NCBI GenBank assembly: GCA_964542915.1
Contig: CAZIVP010000002.1
Coordinates: forward strand, 62,001 to 126,000
Origin: CAZIVP01 sp964542915
Lineage (GTDB): Bacteria > Calditrichota > Calditrichia > Calditrichales > Calditrichaceae
Direction of reading: 5' to 3'
DNA: 64,000 bases
Positions within the stretch are counted from its first letter, which is position 1; every line of letters begins with the position of its first letter. Under the pieces are notes generated by a model. The model was given only the letters and a program-made list of their open reading frames with translations. It searched no databases and was not told the origin of the DNA. A program made the translations under genes and the position numbers. Shown here in pieces: positions 1 to 8,012 of this stretch.

Positions 1-638
1 CCGTTTATTTGCCCCGGGAAAAAGACGCTTATTCTCCAGTTATCATTAAACCCGGATTGAGGGATATTAATGGAATAATTTCCGTATTCATCAGTAAGTC
101 CGGACCAATAACCGACATAGCTGCTTTGGGCTTCAGCGCCGATCATAATATTTGCCAGCGCATCATCCGGAGTGCTTTTATCGCTCTTGCTGAGTGTTCC
201 GGAAATGACTGCGCCTGGATTGTCAAGGGCATTTATGCTCAAGCTTGCCGAGGCCGTGCTCTGATCGTTTTGATCAATCACATTCATAATATAATCGGAA
301 GGCGCAAAACCGAACGGCCCAAATGCCGTATAGACCACTTCATCCAATACCGCACTCGAATCACCCGGCCCTTCTTCCCCCATCTGACCATCCTGTAAGT
401 TGAATTCATCAAGCAATACATCCGGTTCTGATAGAAGCTGATCCTGATCCACATCGAGATAAAGCTGAAAGAGGGCGGACCCTCCCGGCGTTGATACATC
501 AAATTCCCAGGCGAATTGGTCTCCCTGTGCCATCGTGGTTGCCTCCTGCCCATTCACCCAGAATTTTAAATAGGTTGTTGCCTGGGTTACTGAGGCAGAA
601 AGAACAACGATCATCAAACTTTGCAACAAACGTTTCAT
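1..638 (-). CDS. Secreted protein with carboxypeptidase-regulatory-like domain (partial, 3' end off window)
   Basis: The minus strand is open without a stop from an ATG at 638 to the window edge, giving at least 212 residues. A GGGAGAAAG Shine-Dalgarno lies just upstream. The first 20 residues (MKRLLQSLMIVVLSASVTQA) form a clear signal peptide. The middle is acidic and beta-rich. Residues about 145-205 (pattern GAVISGTLS...TDEYGNYSINIP) resemble the carboxypeptidase-D-regulatory/Ig-like fold common in secreted FCB proteins. The C-terminus is missing, so a sorting domain cannot be checked. Function unknown; extracytoplasmic location is inferred. Confidence 0.8.
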   Translation of the reverse strand, partial: MKRLLQSLMIVVLSASVTQATTYLKFWVNGQEATTMAQGDQFAWEFDVSTPGGSALFQLYLDVDQDQLLSEPDVLLDEFNLQDGQMGEEGPGDSSAVLDEVVYTAFGPFGFAPSDYIMNVIDQNDQSTASASLSINALDNPGAVISGTLSKSDKSTPDDALANIMIGAEAQSSYVGYWSGLTDEYGNYSINIPQSGFNDNWRISVFFPGQIN

Positions 639-899
639 AGTTCTTTCTCCCATTTTAATTAACATACACAAATACCAGTTTTGTAAAAGACTACTTTCCC
701 CGGGCCTATTTAAAAGTAATATCGGATAGCCTATTAAACACTTGAAGACTTAGCTCAATTATCGACAATCTATTTTTCCAATTGTACACGGTATGATCGC
801 AAAATTGGATGGTTCACATAAAATAAAGTCCTTTTTTAAATGAAAAACCAACGGTTTCCAAGTCAAGTTTTATAAAGGTTCGTTTATTTTCAATCGCAA
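639..899. other. Intergenic, AT-rich, no gene seen
   Basis: AT-rich sequence between the truncated secreted gene and the pseudogene remnant. It should hold the promoter of the secreted gene on the minus strand. A TTGACT box is present, but no convincing -10 hexamer sits at the right spacing. No ORF with gene-like properties was found. Confidence 0.5.
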
Positions 900-1548
900 A
901 AAAACATACTTTCTAACATAGATATCACTTTGAAAACATAGTACCGAACTTCTTTTAGCCGCCTCCGAGACGATTGCAGCAGTTCGTTTTGGGAGAAAAA
1001 TGCTTTTAATTTAATATCAATTTTATCGGCAAATTGCTGCGATAGTACATCAAACCAATATCTATGTGCAATGGCAGGCTCACCAAAATGTTTTTGTAGT
1101 AGCAATTATTCAGCACCGGTGCAATTAACGTTTTAATTCATCCTGTAAAAATACAGCACCAAAGTGACAGCACCCATTTTCCGCAAAGCGGTACCTATAT
1201 TGCATCCACAACAAAGACATCAGTGTGACTTTTTTTCTTGGGCTACATAAGCGCCGGCATTTCCTTGCGCTCATCAGTACTGAATTTTCGTAAAGGTAAT
1301 TGAATGGGTTCGACTTTAATCCACCCCTCATGCCGGCGTTTAAATTGTTCGATAATCTTTTCATAGGCCGGCGCTGTATTGTCTGCAAAGTAAATGGTAG
1401 TTGATTTTTGAGATTGATTGCGGGAATGTAGAGGTAACGGGTAAAATATTAAAGAGAGGCTTATTGCTCTGATAGACAAAATCAAGACCCGTTGATATTT
1501 TGATGTCGGATAGAGGGATCGCAGCTCTGCCGGGATACAAACTAACAC
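900..1548 (-). pseudogene. Decayed extracellular solute-binding protein (sugar ABC-transporter type)
   Basis: One minus-strand frame carries a degenerate bacterial family-1 solute-binding protein. About 1280-1430 reads TTIYFADNTAPAYEKIIEQF then KVEPIQLPLRKFSTDERKE, the usual mature N-terminus. The same frame continues with SHTDVFVVDA and SLPLHIDIGLMYYRSNL, both typical of the family. It is interrupted by in-frame stops at about 1243, 1195, 1138 and 1006, and by a probable frameshift near 1000 (NELLQSSRR...KEVRYYVFK continues in another frame). The C-terminal half and any permease or ATPase genes are absent. This is a relic of a lost sugar-uptake operon. Confidence 0.65.
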
Positions 1549-1651
1549 CCTAAAATTTTATTAGATAACAATCGGCACAGTGCTTACCTTTACAATTCGG
1601 GTTAAACAATACGCCTAACTGTTTAAAGAGGAATATATCAAGAATTCAGTT

Positions 1652-1666
1652 TGGCATAATGATTGA
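1652..1666 (+). promoter_or_regulatory. Possible sigma-54-type promoter before pgsB
   Basis: TGGCATAATGATTGA fits TGGCA-N6-TTG with correct GG/G spacing, but has GA instead of the highly conserved GC at -12. It lies about 70 bp before pgsB. No enhancer dyad was found nearby. Weak candidate; the better-supported sigma-54-like site in this window is near 25.9 kb. Confidence 0.25.
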
Positions 1667-1735
1667 ACGACAAAAATAATGATGGATGGATTAATATTAA
1701 CGGTTTAATCTCGGTTTAGCACAGAGGTTTTTTTG

Positions 1736-2893
1736 ATGATTGCTTTTTATCTGGGTTTCCTGGTTCTTTTAATATGCTATTTATTTATCGAATTCTACGG
1801 GTTGAAGAGAGCTGTACAAAGCATCCCACTGCGCATTCTGGTAAACGGCGCCCGCGGCAAAACATCCGCCGCCATTATCTTACATCACATTCTCATAACC
1901 AATGGCTGCAGAGCCTTTGCCAAAACAACCGGCAATCAACCGTTATTGCATACCGAAACCGGCCACTCGATTCCCATCCGTCGTTTCGCGCCCGCTTCCA
2001 TTATTGAGAATATCCGTTTTTTGCGTAAAATGCGCCGGCGCAATGCCCGGGCGGTCATTCTGGAATGTAACGCCATCCGTCCAGAAATGCAGCACATTCT
2101 GGGCCGATTGATTTTCAAAGCCCATTACACGGTTATAACCAATGTCTTACCCGATCATCAGGAATTTATGGGCCCAACTGAGGTTGATATGGGACGCGCG
2201 CTTGTTCAGTGTATCCACCCCCGGTCCGCTGTTTACTATCCTGAAGCATACCGCTCTGTATTCGATGAAGTCAGGCCTGAAGCCCGAAAATACATTGCCG
2301 TAACCAATCAGGAAATCGATTCGTCTCACATACCGATACACAACGATTTGATCACCGAGCAATGGTCCGTCATAAAAACACTGAGCGAACACCTAAGTTA
2401 TAACGCATCCGACAGCATGGCCCTCTTTATCGATTACTGGAAACATGAACAAAATAAAATCAAATTTGATTTGCCTCAAAATGACGCCCGGTTCATTAAC
2501 CTGTTTTCGGCCAATGACACGGCTACCACCGCGCAGCTATTAACCCGGTTGTTCGAGCATAGCGGTAAACCGCGTAAAATTACTTTAATCCTGAATAGCC
2601 GCGCCGACCGGCCCTTGCGCACCAAGGCTTTCGCAGAGTACATCCTGCACAATTTCAGAAATGCACATATATGCTTAACCGGCGACGGTCGCCATTTGGC
2701 CCATCGTTTACTGAAATCGATTAACAATCGCAACGGCAGCGTCAAACGGTTTTCACAAAAAACATTAATACCATATATCCGGAACGAATCCCATGCCGGT
2801 TCAATCATTATCGGATTAGGCAACTTTAAAGGGATGGGTCCATTACTCGAAAGTATTCAATCCGGGCATGAACATCTTGGAAAGGAATATTAA
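1736..2893 (+). CDS. pgsB: Poly-gamma-glutamate synthase ligase subunit PgsB/CapB
   Basis: ATP-dependent amide ligase that polymerises glutamate through the gamma-carboxyl at the inner face of the membrane, together with PgsC. An N-terminal membrane segment (about residues 2-19) is followed by the P-loop VNGARGKTS, the hallmark of the Mur-ligase-like CapB family, then ILECNAIRPE and TNVLPDHQEFMG, also typical. Length (about 385 aa) is normal. A TTG at 1733 directly precedes ATG 1736; I prefer the ATG, served by AGAGG at 1723-1727. pgsC follows after 5 bp. No MurF-type C-terminal extension is seen. Confidence 0.93.
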   Translation: MIAFYLGFLVLLICYLFIEFYGLKRAVQSIPLRILVNGARGKTSAAIILHHILITNGCRAFAKTTGNQPLLHTETGHSIPIRRFAPASIIENIRFLRKMRRRNARAVILECNAIRPEMQHILGRLIFKAHYTVITNVLPDHQEFMGPTEVDMGRALVQCIHPRSAVYYPEAYRSVFDEVRPEARKYIAVTNQEIDSSHIPIHNDLITEQWSVIKTLSEHLSYNASDSMALFIDYWKHEQNKIKFDLPQNDARFINLFSANDTATTAQLLTRLFEHSGKPRKITLILNSRADRPLRTKAFAEYILHNFRNAHICLTGDGRHLAHRLLKSINNRNGSVKRFSQKTLIPYIRNESHAGSIIIGLGNFKGMGPLLESIQSGHEHLGKEY

Positions 2894-2898
2894 AACAT

Positions 2899-3333
2899 AT
2901 GATCGTCACTTCCTTCGGTTTGGGCATCTTTCTCGGTTTTATTTTTTTTGAATTAACCGGCTTTACAGCAGGCGGCATCATCGTTCCGGGTTATATGGCC
3001 CTGTTTGTACAGGATCCCGTACGAATTCTGGTAACCCTAATCGTCAGTATTTTTACATTCGCTATTGTGAAATTCTTTTCACAATGGTTTGTTGTCTTCG
3101 GCCGGCGCCGTTTTCTGTTAATGGTTCTTTGTGGGTTTATGCTCAGAATTTTGAGCGACCATGCCCTGCCCTTTTTAGGCGGCGGCGCCGGCATCGAGTT
3201 GCGCGCCATCGGATATGTTATTCCGGGCATTATCGCCAATGAGTATGCCCGCCAGGGCGTGGTTCAAACCATCTTGTCCCTGAGCATCGTATCCGGGATG
3301 GTTTATCTTTTACTGATGCTGTTTTATTTTTAA
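2899..3333 (+). CDS. pgsC: Poly-gamma-glutamate synthase membrane subunit PgsC/CapC
   Basis: Integral-membrane partner of PgsB, needed for PGA chain synthesis. The 144 residues hold about four or five hydrophobic segments and the family signature GFTAGGIIVPGYMAL near the N-terminus, plus YVIPGIIANEYARQG in the second half. Length matches CapC (about 145-150 aa). It lies 5 bp after pgsB and 15 bp before the PgsW-like gene, so the three are surely co-transcribed. A CapA/PgsA metallophosphoesterase-like partner, usual in Firmicute operons, is not present in the window. Confidence 0.93.
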   Translation: MIVTSFGLGIFLGFIFFELTGFTAGGIIVPGYMALFVQDPVRILVTLIVSIFTFAIVKFFSQWFVVFGRRRFLLMVLCGFMLRILSDHALPFLGGGAGIELRAIGYVIPGIIANEYARQGVVQTILSLSIVSGMVYLLLMLFYF

Positions 3334-3348
3334 CCGTAAAATGTTTTA

Positions 3349-4416
3349 ATGGCAATGAGCTTAAAAAAAACCAAACCGTTCACGAACATACGGTTATTCA
3401 TTCTATTTGTAACCGTGGTAACCGCTGCCGTTCTTGTTGCGACGACCGTGGACCGACAACAGCACCCTTACTATGCAAAGATGATTCGGGCGGTTCAGCA
3501 AACCAGAGAAGCGCAGCAGCAACTCGGCATTTTCGCCGATTCAATCGGTGTATTGCAGAACACTCAAATGGATCCCTTGAGAACCGGCCTGATTGGCGTT
3601 GAGTTTTCGCCGATCACCACCACGCTCGGACATTTACAAGCCAAACAGATCGCCGCCCATGCCGGGTTCGCGGCGCTCTATATTCGATGGTTTCATGCAT
3701 CGGGCTTAACCAAAGGTCAGCGCATTGCTATCCACGGGTCCGGTTCCTTTCCGTCCCTTATCCTGTCCGCAATCATTGCCTCTGAGGTGTACGGCCTTCG
3801 TCCGGTCATTATGAGTTCGGCCGGCGCTTCCAGTTTCGGCGCCAATCAGCCAGAGCTAACGTATTGGGATATGGAACAATACCTTTATAAAAACGGATAT
3901 ATTCAGCACAAGACGCAATACGCCGCGCCGGGCGGCCAGAATGATAATGGTGCTTCCTTCTGGCCGGGCGGGTTGCAACGCGTCAAACAAGCCGCCCAAC
4001 GTAACCGCCTTTCCTTACACATACCAAAAGACTTCGACCATGCCGTCCAGAACAAGATCGATTTTTTAGAAACTTACCGGCCCATAGCCCTTTTTATCAA
4101 TATCGGCGGAAACGAAACGGGTGTGGGACGCTATCCGTGTGCTTCACGGATTCCGGCGGGACTCATTCGTGAAAGAATCGATTGCAGGGATGAGAACGCC
4201 GGGCTTATTCATTATTTTGCTGACCGTAATATCCCGGTGATCAATATGCTTCATATCGAAGAACTGGCCGGACGCCATCAAATATCGTTATCGCCGCAAA
4301 CCGGCCCGAGCTCAACGGAACATGCAATTTATTACACACAGAAAAGCAATAAATGGTTGGCGGGCATGGCTTTAATATTGATTGTGGGTATGTTGATCTA
4401 TTTACGATCGAAGTAA
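3349..4416 (+). CDS. Poly-gamma-glutamate system protein (PgsW-type)
   Basis: 355-residue membrane-associated protein that follows pgsBC, recognised as the PGA-system accessory family found beside CapB/CapC in non-Firmicute genomes. One N-terminal membrane segment (about 15-32) and one C-terminal segment (about 335-351) bracket a large extracytoplasmic domain with conserved-looking stretches GVEFSPITTTLG, SAGASSFGAN and INIGGNETGVGRYP. Biochemical role is not known to me; it may replace CapA in export or anchoring. Start 3349 (ATGGCAATG) or 3355 are both possible. The stop lies 5 bp from the convergent M14-like gene. Confidence 0.85.
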   Translation: MAMSLKKTKPFTNIRLFILFVTVVTAAVLVATTVDRQQHPYYAKMIRAVQQTREAQQQLGIFADSIGVLQNTQMDPLRTGLIGVEFSPITTTLGHLQAKQIAAHAGFAALYIRWFHASGLTKGQRIAIHGSGSFPSLILSAIIASEVYGLRPVIMSSAGASSFGANQPELTYWDMEQYLYKNGYIQHKTQYAAPGGQNDNGASFWPGGLQRVKQAAQRNRLSLHIPKDFDHAVQNKIDFLETYRPIALFINIGGNETGVGRYPCASRIPAGLIRERIDCRDENAGLIHYFADRNIPVINMLHIEELAGRHQISLSPQTGPSSTEHAIYYTQKSNKWLAGMALILIVGMLIYLRSK

Positions 4417-4421
4417 CCTTA

Positions 4422-5288
4422 TCATTTATCCGCCAGAATATCCCGGTTCCATATATCCGCTTGTTGAAAGACGTTTTGTACCATCAACAATTGATAGCGA
4501 ATCCGGTCCTGCAAAGGCAATGTGCGGCTCGTTTCAAAGGTAAAAGCCGCCGCATGCAGGTATTGGCCGGCCCACCAGGCGGCGCTGTTTTTAATCGGTT
4601 TTTCAATCGATGAAAATTTAACATCCGCTTCAGCGATCGATTCGTTAACGGCGTCCAATATATTGATCATGAACCATGAGGAAGATTCATTGGGATAATA
4701 GATGATGGTCTGGCCCAACCCTCTTTCACGATAGCTTTCTTCCGGCGTGTTAAGGTGCAAATAGCGCGCTTCATGTAAATCGATGAACACATCAACATCG
4801 TTTTGCATAGCAATTTGCTGGATAGCATAGGCCATTTTTTCCATGGCCAGCCCGTAGCGGTTGCCCGGATAACAGCGGTTTAAATTGCCCTGCTCATAAT
4901 GAGCATCTTCGGGAACGGAAATGCGGCGTTCGTAATCCTTCACCGCCATGCGATTCGCTAACGGAATAAGAATCACCTTACCGGCGACCGGTTCATTCTG
5001 TTGCAGCAACCTGACCAGGCGTAACGCCGCCTCATAGCCTGCCGGTTCATTGCCGTGCGTCCCGCCTAAAATCATCACCGTATTGCCCGGATTGCCGGAA
5101 TCAAAATAAAAGACCGGCGTCTGATACGGTGTATTTTCCAATACGAACGCCTGGCGTATATGGTCCATTTGGTCGATACGGTTATAGATATCAGCGGCTT
5201 CCCGCGTCATCCGGTAACCGGATGAGCAACTCGTAACGGCCAGTCCAATCAGTGCAATCAGTAGCTTCCTGTAGCTCAACAAACTCAT
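4422..5288 (-). CDS. M14-type / aspartoacylase-like metallopeptidase lipoprotein
   Basis: Predicted zinc-dependent amidohydrolase of the M14/succinylglutamate-desuccinylase group, exported as a lipoprotein (VTSC lipobox, Cys21). Visible metal motif: H78-x2-E81 in GGTHGNEPAG and H172 in DLHEA. NLNRCYPG (135-142) matches the substrate-binding NR region, and FTFETSR near the C-terminus supplies the expected catalytic Glu. It is the last gene of the long minus-strand string, following the racemase with its ATG just after that stop (SD AAGGAA). In a PGA context, trimming of glutamate from gamma-glutamyl oligomers is a reasonable inference. A second copy lies at 14500-15642. Confidence 0.8.
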   Translation of the reverse strand: MSLLSYRKLLIALIGLAVTSCSSGYRMTREAADIYNRIDQMDHIRQAFVLENTPYQTPVFYFDSGNPGNTVMILGGTHGNEPAGYEAALRLVRLLQQNEPVAGKVILIPLANRMAVKDYERRISVPEDAHYEQGNLNRCYPGNRYGLAMEKMAYAIQQIAMQNDVDVFIDLHEARYLHLNTPEESYRERGLGQTIIYYPNESSSWFMINILDAVNESIAEADVKFSSIEKPIKNSAAWWAGQYLHAAAFTFETSRTLPLQDRIRYQLLMVQNVFQQADIWNRDILADK

Positions 5289-5289
5289 G

Positions 5290-6312
5290 TTAATACGTTC
5301 CTTTTTCTATGGATTCCCACTCAAAAAATTCAGGTTCAAATTGATAATCGAATAAGGCCTCGGCCGTGGCCGGCGACTCTTTCACAATCAACTCATAAAT
5401 GGATGCAATTTTGCCCGGCGGAAGTTCGGGCTGGGAAACGATTTTGATGCTGATATCGCTTGCCTTATATCGTCTTCTTAAACGATCCTTGAACATGAAA
5501 TCGGCCATCAGAGGATTAGGATTTAAATAGGCCGTCGCCGGCCGGCCTCTTTCCGCAAATTGTTCTCTGAATACATCGTCAATATACGGATAGTGCGTAC
5601 AATTATAACTGACGAAAAGCTTACTTGTGTCATCATTCAGTTTTTGCAGCGATTCATCAACATATTGTTTTACCAGAGCTTTGGTATTCTCGTTGTGGGC
5701 GCCGCGTTCAATACGTCCGGCCAGCTTGGGACAGGCCTGATTGATGATGCGGCCGCCGGCGATGCCTTGTTCGATTAAGCCCTTTTTGTGCGTGGATTGC
5801 CGGATGGTGGTTTTTGTAGCAAAGATGATTACTTTGGATGTTTCGTTTTCCCTGAGATGACGGTACATCAGATCGATGCCGGTTTCCACCACGCCCACCA
5901 CCGGTATCTCTGCCTCTTTTGAAAATTCCGTAAGATGGTATAAAACCGACAGGGTATTGCAGGCGATTAAGAGGATATCCGGTTCAAAAGTCTCGTACAT
6001 AGCCGCCAAAGCATTTTCAAATATTTGCACTTTTTGCCCGGTGGTTTCCTGACTGTTATAACCGGAATTCAAATGCGGCTGGGCGTTAAAAAAGATCACT
6101 TCCGCCTCTTTAAAAACGCCGCTGCTCTGTAAGCGTTCATAGACGTTAGCGGCCACCGAAACGCCGCCCAGTCCGGAATCGGTAACTAAGATTTTCACTT
6201 TATCCTTGTTCAGGAATGCTTCGATCTTTTCCTGCTCGGTTAAACGAGTATCGCAACTGAGTATTGTTAAGATGATTAACAATAAAACCGGTTGCAACTT
6301 TTTAATTTTCAT
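5290..6312 (-). CDS. Exported Asp/Glu racemase family lipoprotein (MurI-like)
   Basis: PLP-independent two-cysteine racemase fold. DSGLGG at 45-50, C118 in ACNT and C238 in NCTHYP are the glutamate-racemase signatures, so both catalytic cysteines are kept. Unusually it has a signal peptide with a lipobox-like ILSC (Cys20), so it should act outside the cytoplasm, whereas MurI is cytosolic. The 340-residue length exceeds MurI (about 265) through the leader and a C-terminal extension. SD GAGGATATCCG precedes the ATG. Placed between GGT and an M14-like lipoprotein, it probably interconverts D- and L-glutamate released from mixed-chirality PGA (inference). Confidence 0.85.
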   Translation of the reverse strand: MKIKKLQPVLLLIILTILSCDTRLTEQEKIEAFLNKDKVKILVTDSGLGGVSVAANVYERLQSSGVFKEAEVIFFNAQPHLNSGYNSQETTGQKVQIFENALAAMYETFEPDILLIACNTLSVLYHLTEFSKEAEIPVVGVVETGIDLMYRHLRENETSKVIIFATKTTIRQSTHKKGLIEQGIAGGRIINQACPKLAGRIERGAHNENTKALVKQYVDESLQKLNDDTSKLFVSYNCTHYPYIDDVFREQFAERGRPATAYLNPNPLMADFMFKDRLRRRYKASDISIKIVSQPELPPGKIASIYELIVKESPATAEALFDYQFEPEFFEWESIEKGTY

Positions 6313-6335
6313 CGGATATCCTCACTGCAAAAGGG

Positions 6336-7997
6336 TTAATATCCCACCGCCGTACCGTCGCGCCGCGAATCCGCACCGCCGGAATAACGTTGTCGCTCTC
6401 TGTCAAAGACAATGCCCTGCGCCCCGCCGAAGTAATTATCGAAATCCTCGTGTACCTTGACGGGATGCCCCAGCGCCCTCAACGGGTCCACCACCGTTTC
6501 ATCGATGCGGCCCTCAACATGCAGCGTGCTGTCAAACGCATGAACGCGCGGCGCCTCGATGGCGGCGTCGATTTCCATTTCAAAATCGATTAGGTTGATA
6601 ATGATTTGAGCCAGCGCCCCGATGATGCGGCTGCCGCCGGGCGTTCCAAGGGACGCGAATGGCTGGCCGTCTTTCAAAACCAGCGTCGGCGCGATGCTGC
6701 TGACCGGCCGCTTACCCGGCGCCACCGAATTGGGATGCCCCGGTTGGTCGTGAAAATCGGCTATATGATTGTTCATTATGATGCCCGTACCTTCAATCGT
6801 GATGCCCGAACCGAACCATAGATTGATGCTTTGCGTAAGCGCAACCATATTGCCCGCCTTATCCATGACCGATAAATGGGTGGTGCTCTGGGATTCATGC
6901 CTGATCCACTGTGGCGGCCGGTAATCGAACGAGGCTGCATCCATATTAATTTTTTCCCGTAATGAAGCGCCATATTGTTTATCCGTCAATCGCCGGGCGG
7001 GTACGTCGAAAAAATCAGGGTCGGCCATATTCCATGCTTTATCCGCCTGGATCATCTTCATGGCTTCGGCCAGTACATGGATATACGAAGCCGAGTTATG
7101 TCCCAGTTTGCGCAGTTCAAATCCTTCTAAAATATTCAATAATTCAACAAGATGAGTGCCCCCTCCGCTGGGCGGCGCACTCGAAATGATGGTGTATCCT
7201 CTGTAATCCCCTACGATGGGTTTTTTCTGCAATGCCCGGTAATCCTTCAGATCGCTGAGCCTCAGGATACCCCCTTCCTTCCGCATGGTCGATTCGATAG
7301 CTTTGGCAATTGTTCCGTTATAAAAACAGTTTGGCCCGCGTTGACCGAGCTTTTGCAGGGTATTGGCCAAATCGGGATTGACGATCACCTGCCCGGCGCT
7401 GAACGGCAATCCTTCATTCAAATAAATCGCAGCCGTTGCTTGATGGGCGAATATCAAATCGTAGGCGTCGATGATCATCGATTCAAAATTGGCGGAAACT
7501 TTAAATCCTTCCCGGGCATATCGTATGGCCGGCTGCACAACTTCCTGCAAGGATCGTGTACCATACTTGTCAAGCGTATGGGTCAAACCGGCCACAACGC
7601 CGGGTACGCCCACGGACCACGCCGTTTTGCGGGATAAAACTTTGAAAGTAGTGTCCGATTGATAATATCGCCGGGGCGTAGCGGCTGCCGGCGCCGTTTC
7701 CCGGTAATCAATGGTAATATATTCATCCTTTCCGGCCATCTTAAGGCATAAAAATCCGCCCCCGCCCAGACCCGATGCATTGGGCTCCACCACGGCCAAT
7801 ACCATTGCGGCGGCCACAGCAGCATCGACAGCATTGCCGCCCTGCTGCAGTATTTCCACGCCGGCCTGAGCCGCCAGTGGATGCGCCGCCGCTACCATAC
7901 CGTTTTCGGCGGATACCGTTTGCGCGGTCAATGATGAAGCGCTGATTAAAGCAAGGGAAATCGAAACAATAATGTGATATCGAATTTTATGTAACAT
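6336..7997 (-). CDS. ggt: Gamma-glutamyltransferase (copy 1, canonical active site)
   Basis: Periplasmic Ntn-hydrolase that self-cleaves and transfers or hydrolyses gamma-glutamyl groups. A signal peptide ends near residue 25. Residues matching the E. coli enzyme: R99 in DYRETAP (R114, alpha-carboxylate), T372 in STTHLSV (T391 nucleophile), D414 in NHIADF (D433, alpha-amino), S433/S434 in RPVSS (S462/S463) and the C-terminal GTPGG loop. E. coli numbering is recalled. The gamma-glutamyl site thus looks intact, compatible with exo-hydrolysis of PGA or gamma-glutamyl peptides. It follows the first Ntn-hydrolase gene by 15 bp and forms half of a tandem duplication. Confidence 0.93.
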   Translation of the reverse strand: MLHKIRYHIIVSISLALISASSLTAQTVSAENGMVAAAHPLAAQAGVEILQQGGNAVDAAVAAAMVLAVVEPNASGLGGGGFLCLKMAGKDEYITIDYRETAPAAATPRRYYQSDTTFKVLSRKTAWSVGVPGVVAGLTHTLDKYGTRSLQEVVQPAIRYAREGFKVSANFESMIIDAYDLIFAHQATAAIYLNEGLPFSAGQVIVNPDLANTLQKLGQRGPNCFYNGTIAKAIESTMRKEGGILRLSDLKDYRALQKKPIVGDYRGYTIISSAPPSGGGTHLVELLNILEGFELRKLGHNSASYIHVLAEAMKMIQADKAWNMADPDFFDVPARRLTDKQYGASLREKINMDAASFDYRPPQWIRHESQSTTHLSVMDKAGNMVALTQSINLWFGSGITIEGTGIIMNNHIADFHDQPGHPNSVAPGKRPVSSIAPTLVLKDGQPFASLGTPGGSRIIGALAQIIINLIDFEMEIDAAIEAPRVHAFDSTLHVEGRIDETVVDPLRALGHPVKVHEDFDNYFGGAQGIVFDRERQRYSGGADSRRDGTAVGY

Positions 7998-8012
7998 TAT
8001 GCCATTACCTGT

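Noticed and set aside
9..553. Open frames on both strands (9-398 plus, 284-553 minus)
   Set aside because: They overlap the better minus-strand frame that has a signal peptide and SD; their translations are arginine- and cysteine-rich without domain patterns.
1125..1388. 87-codon minus-strand frame containing RFAENG
   Set aside because: It is one of the scrambled frames of the decayed solute-binding protein, not a separate gene.
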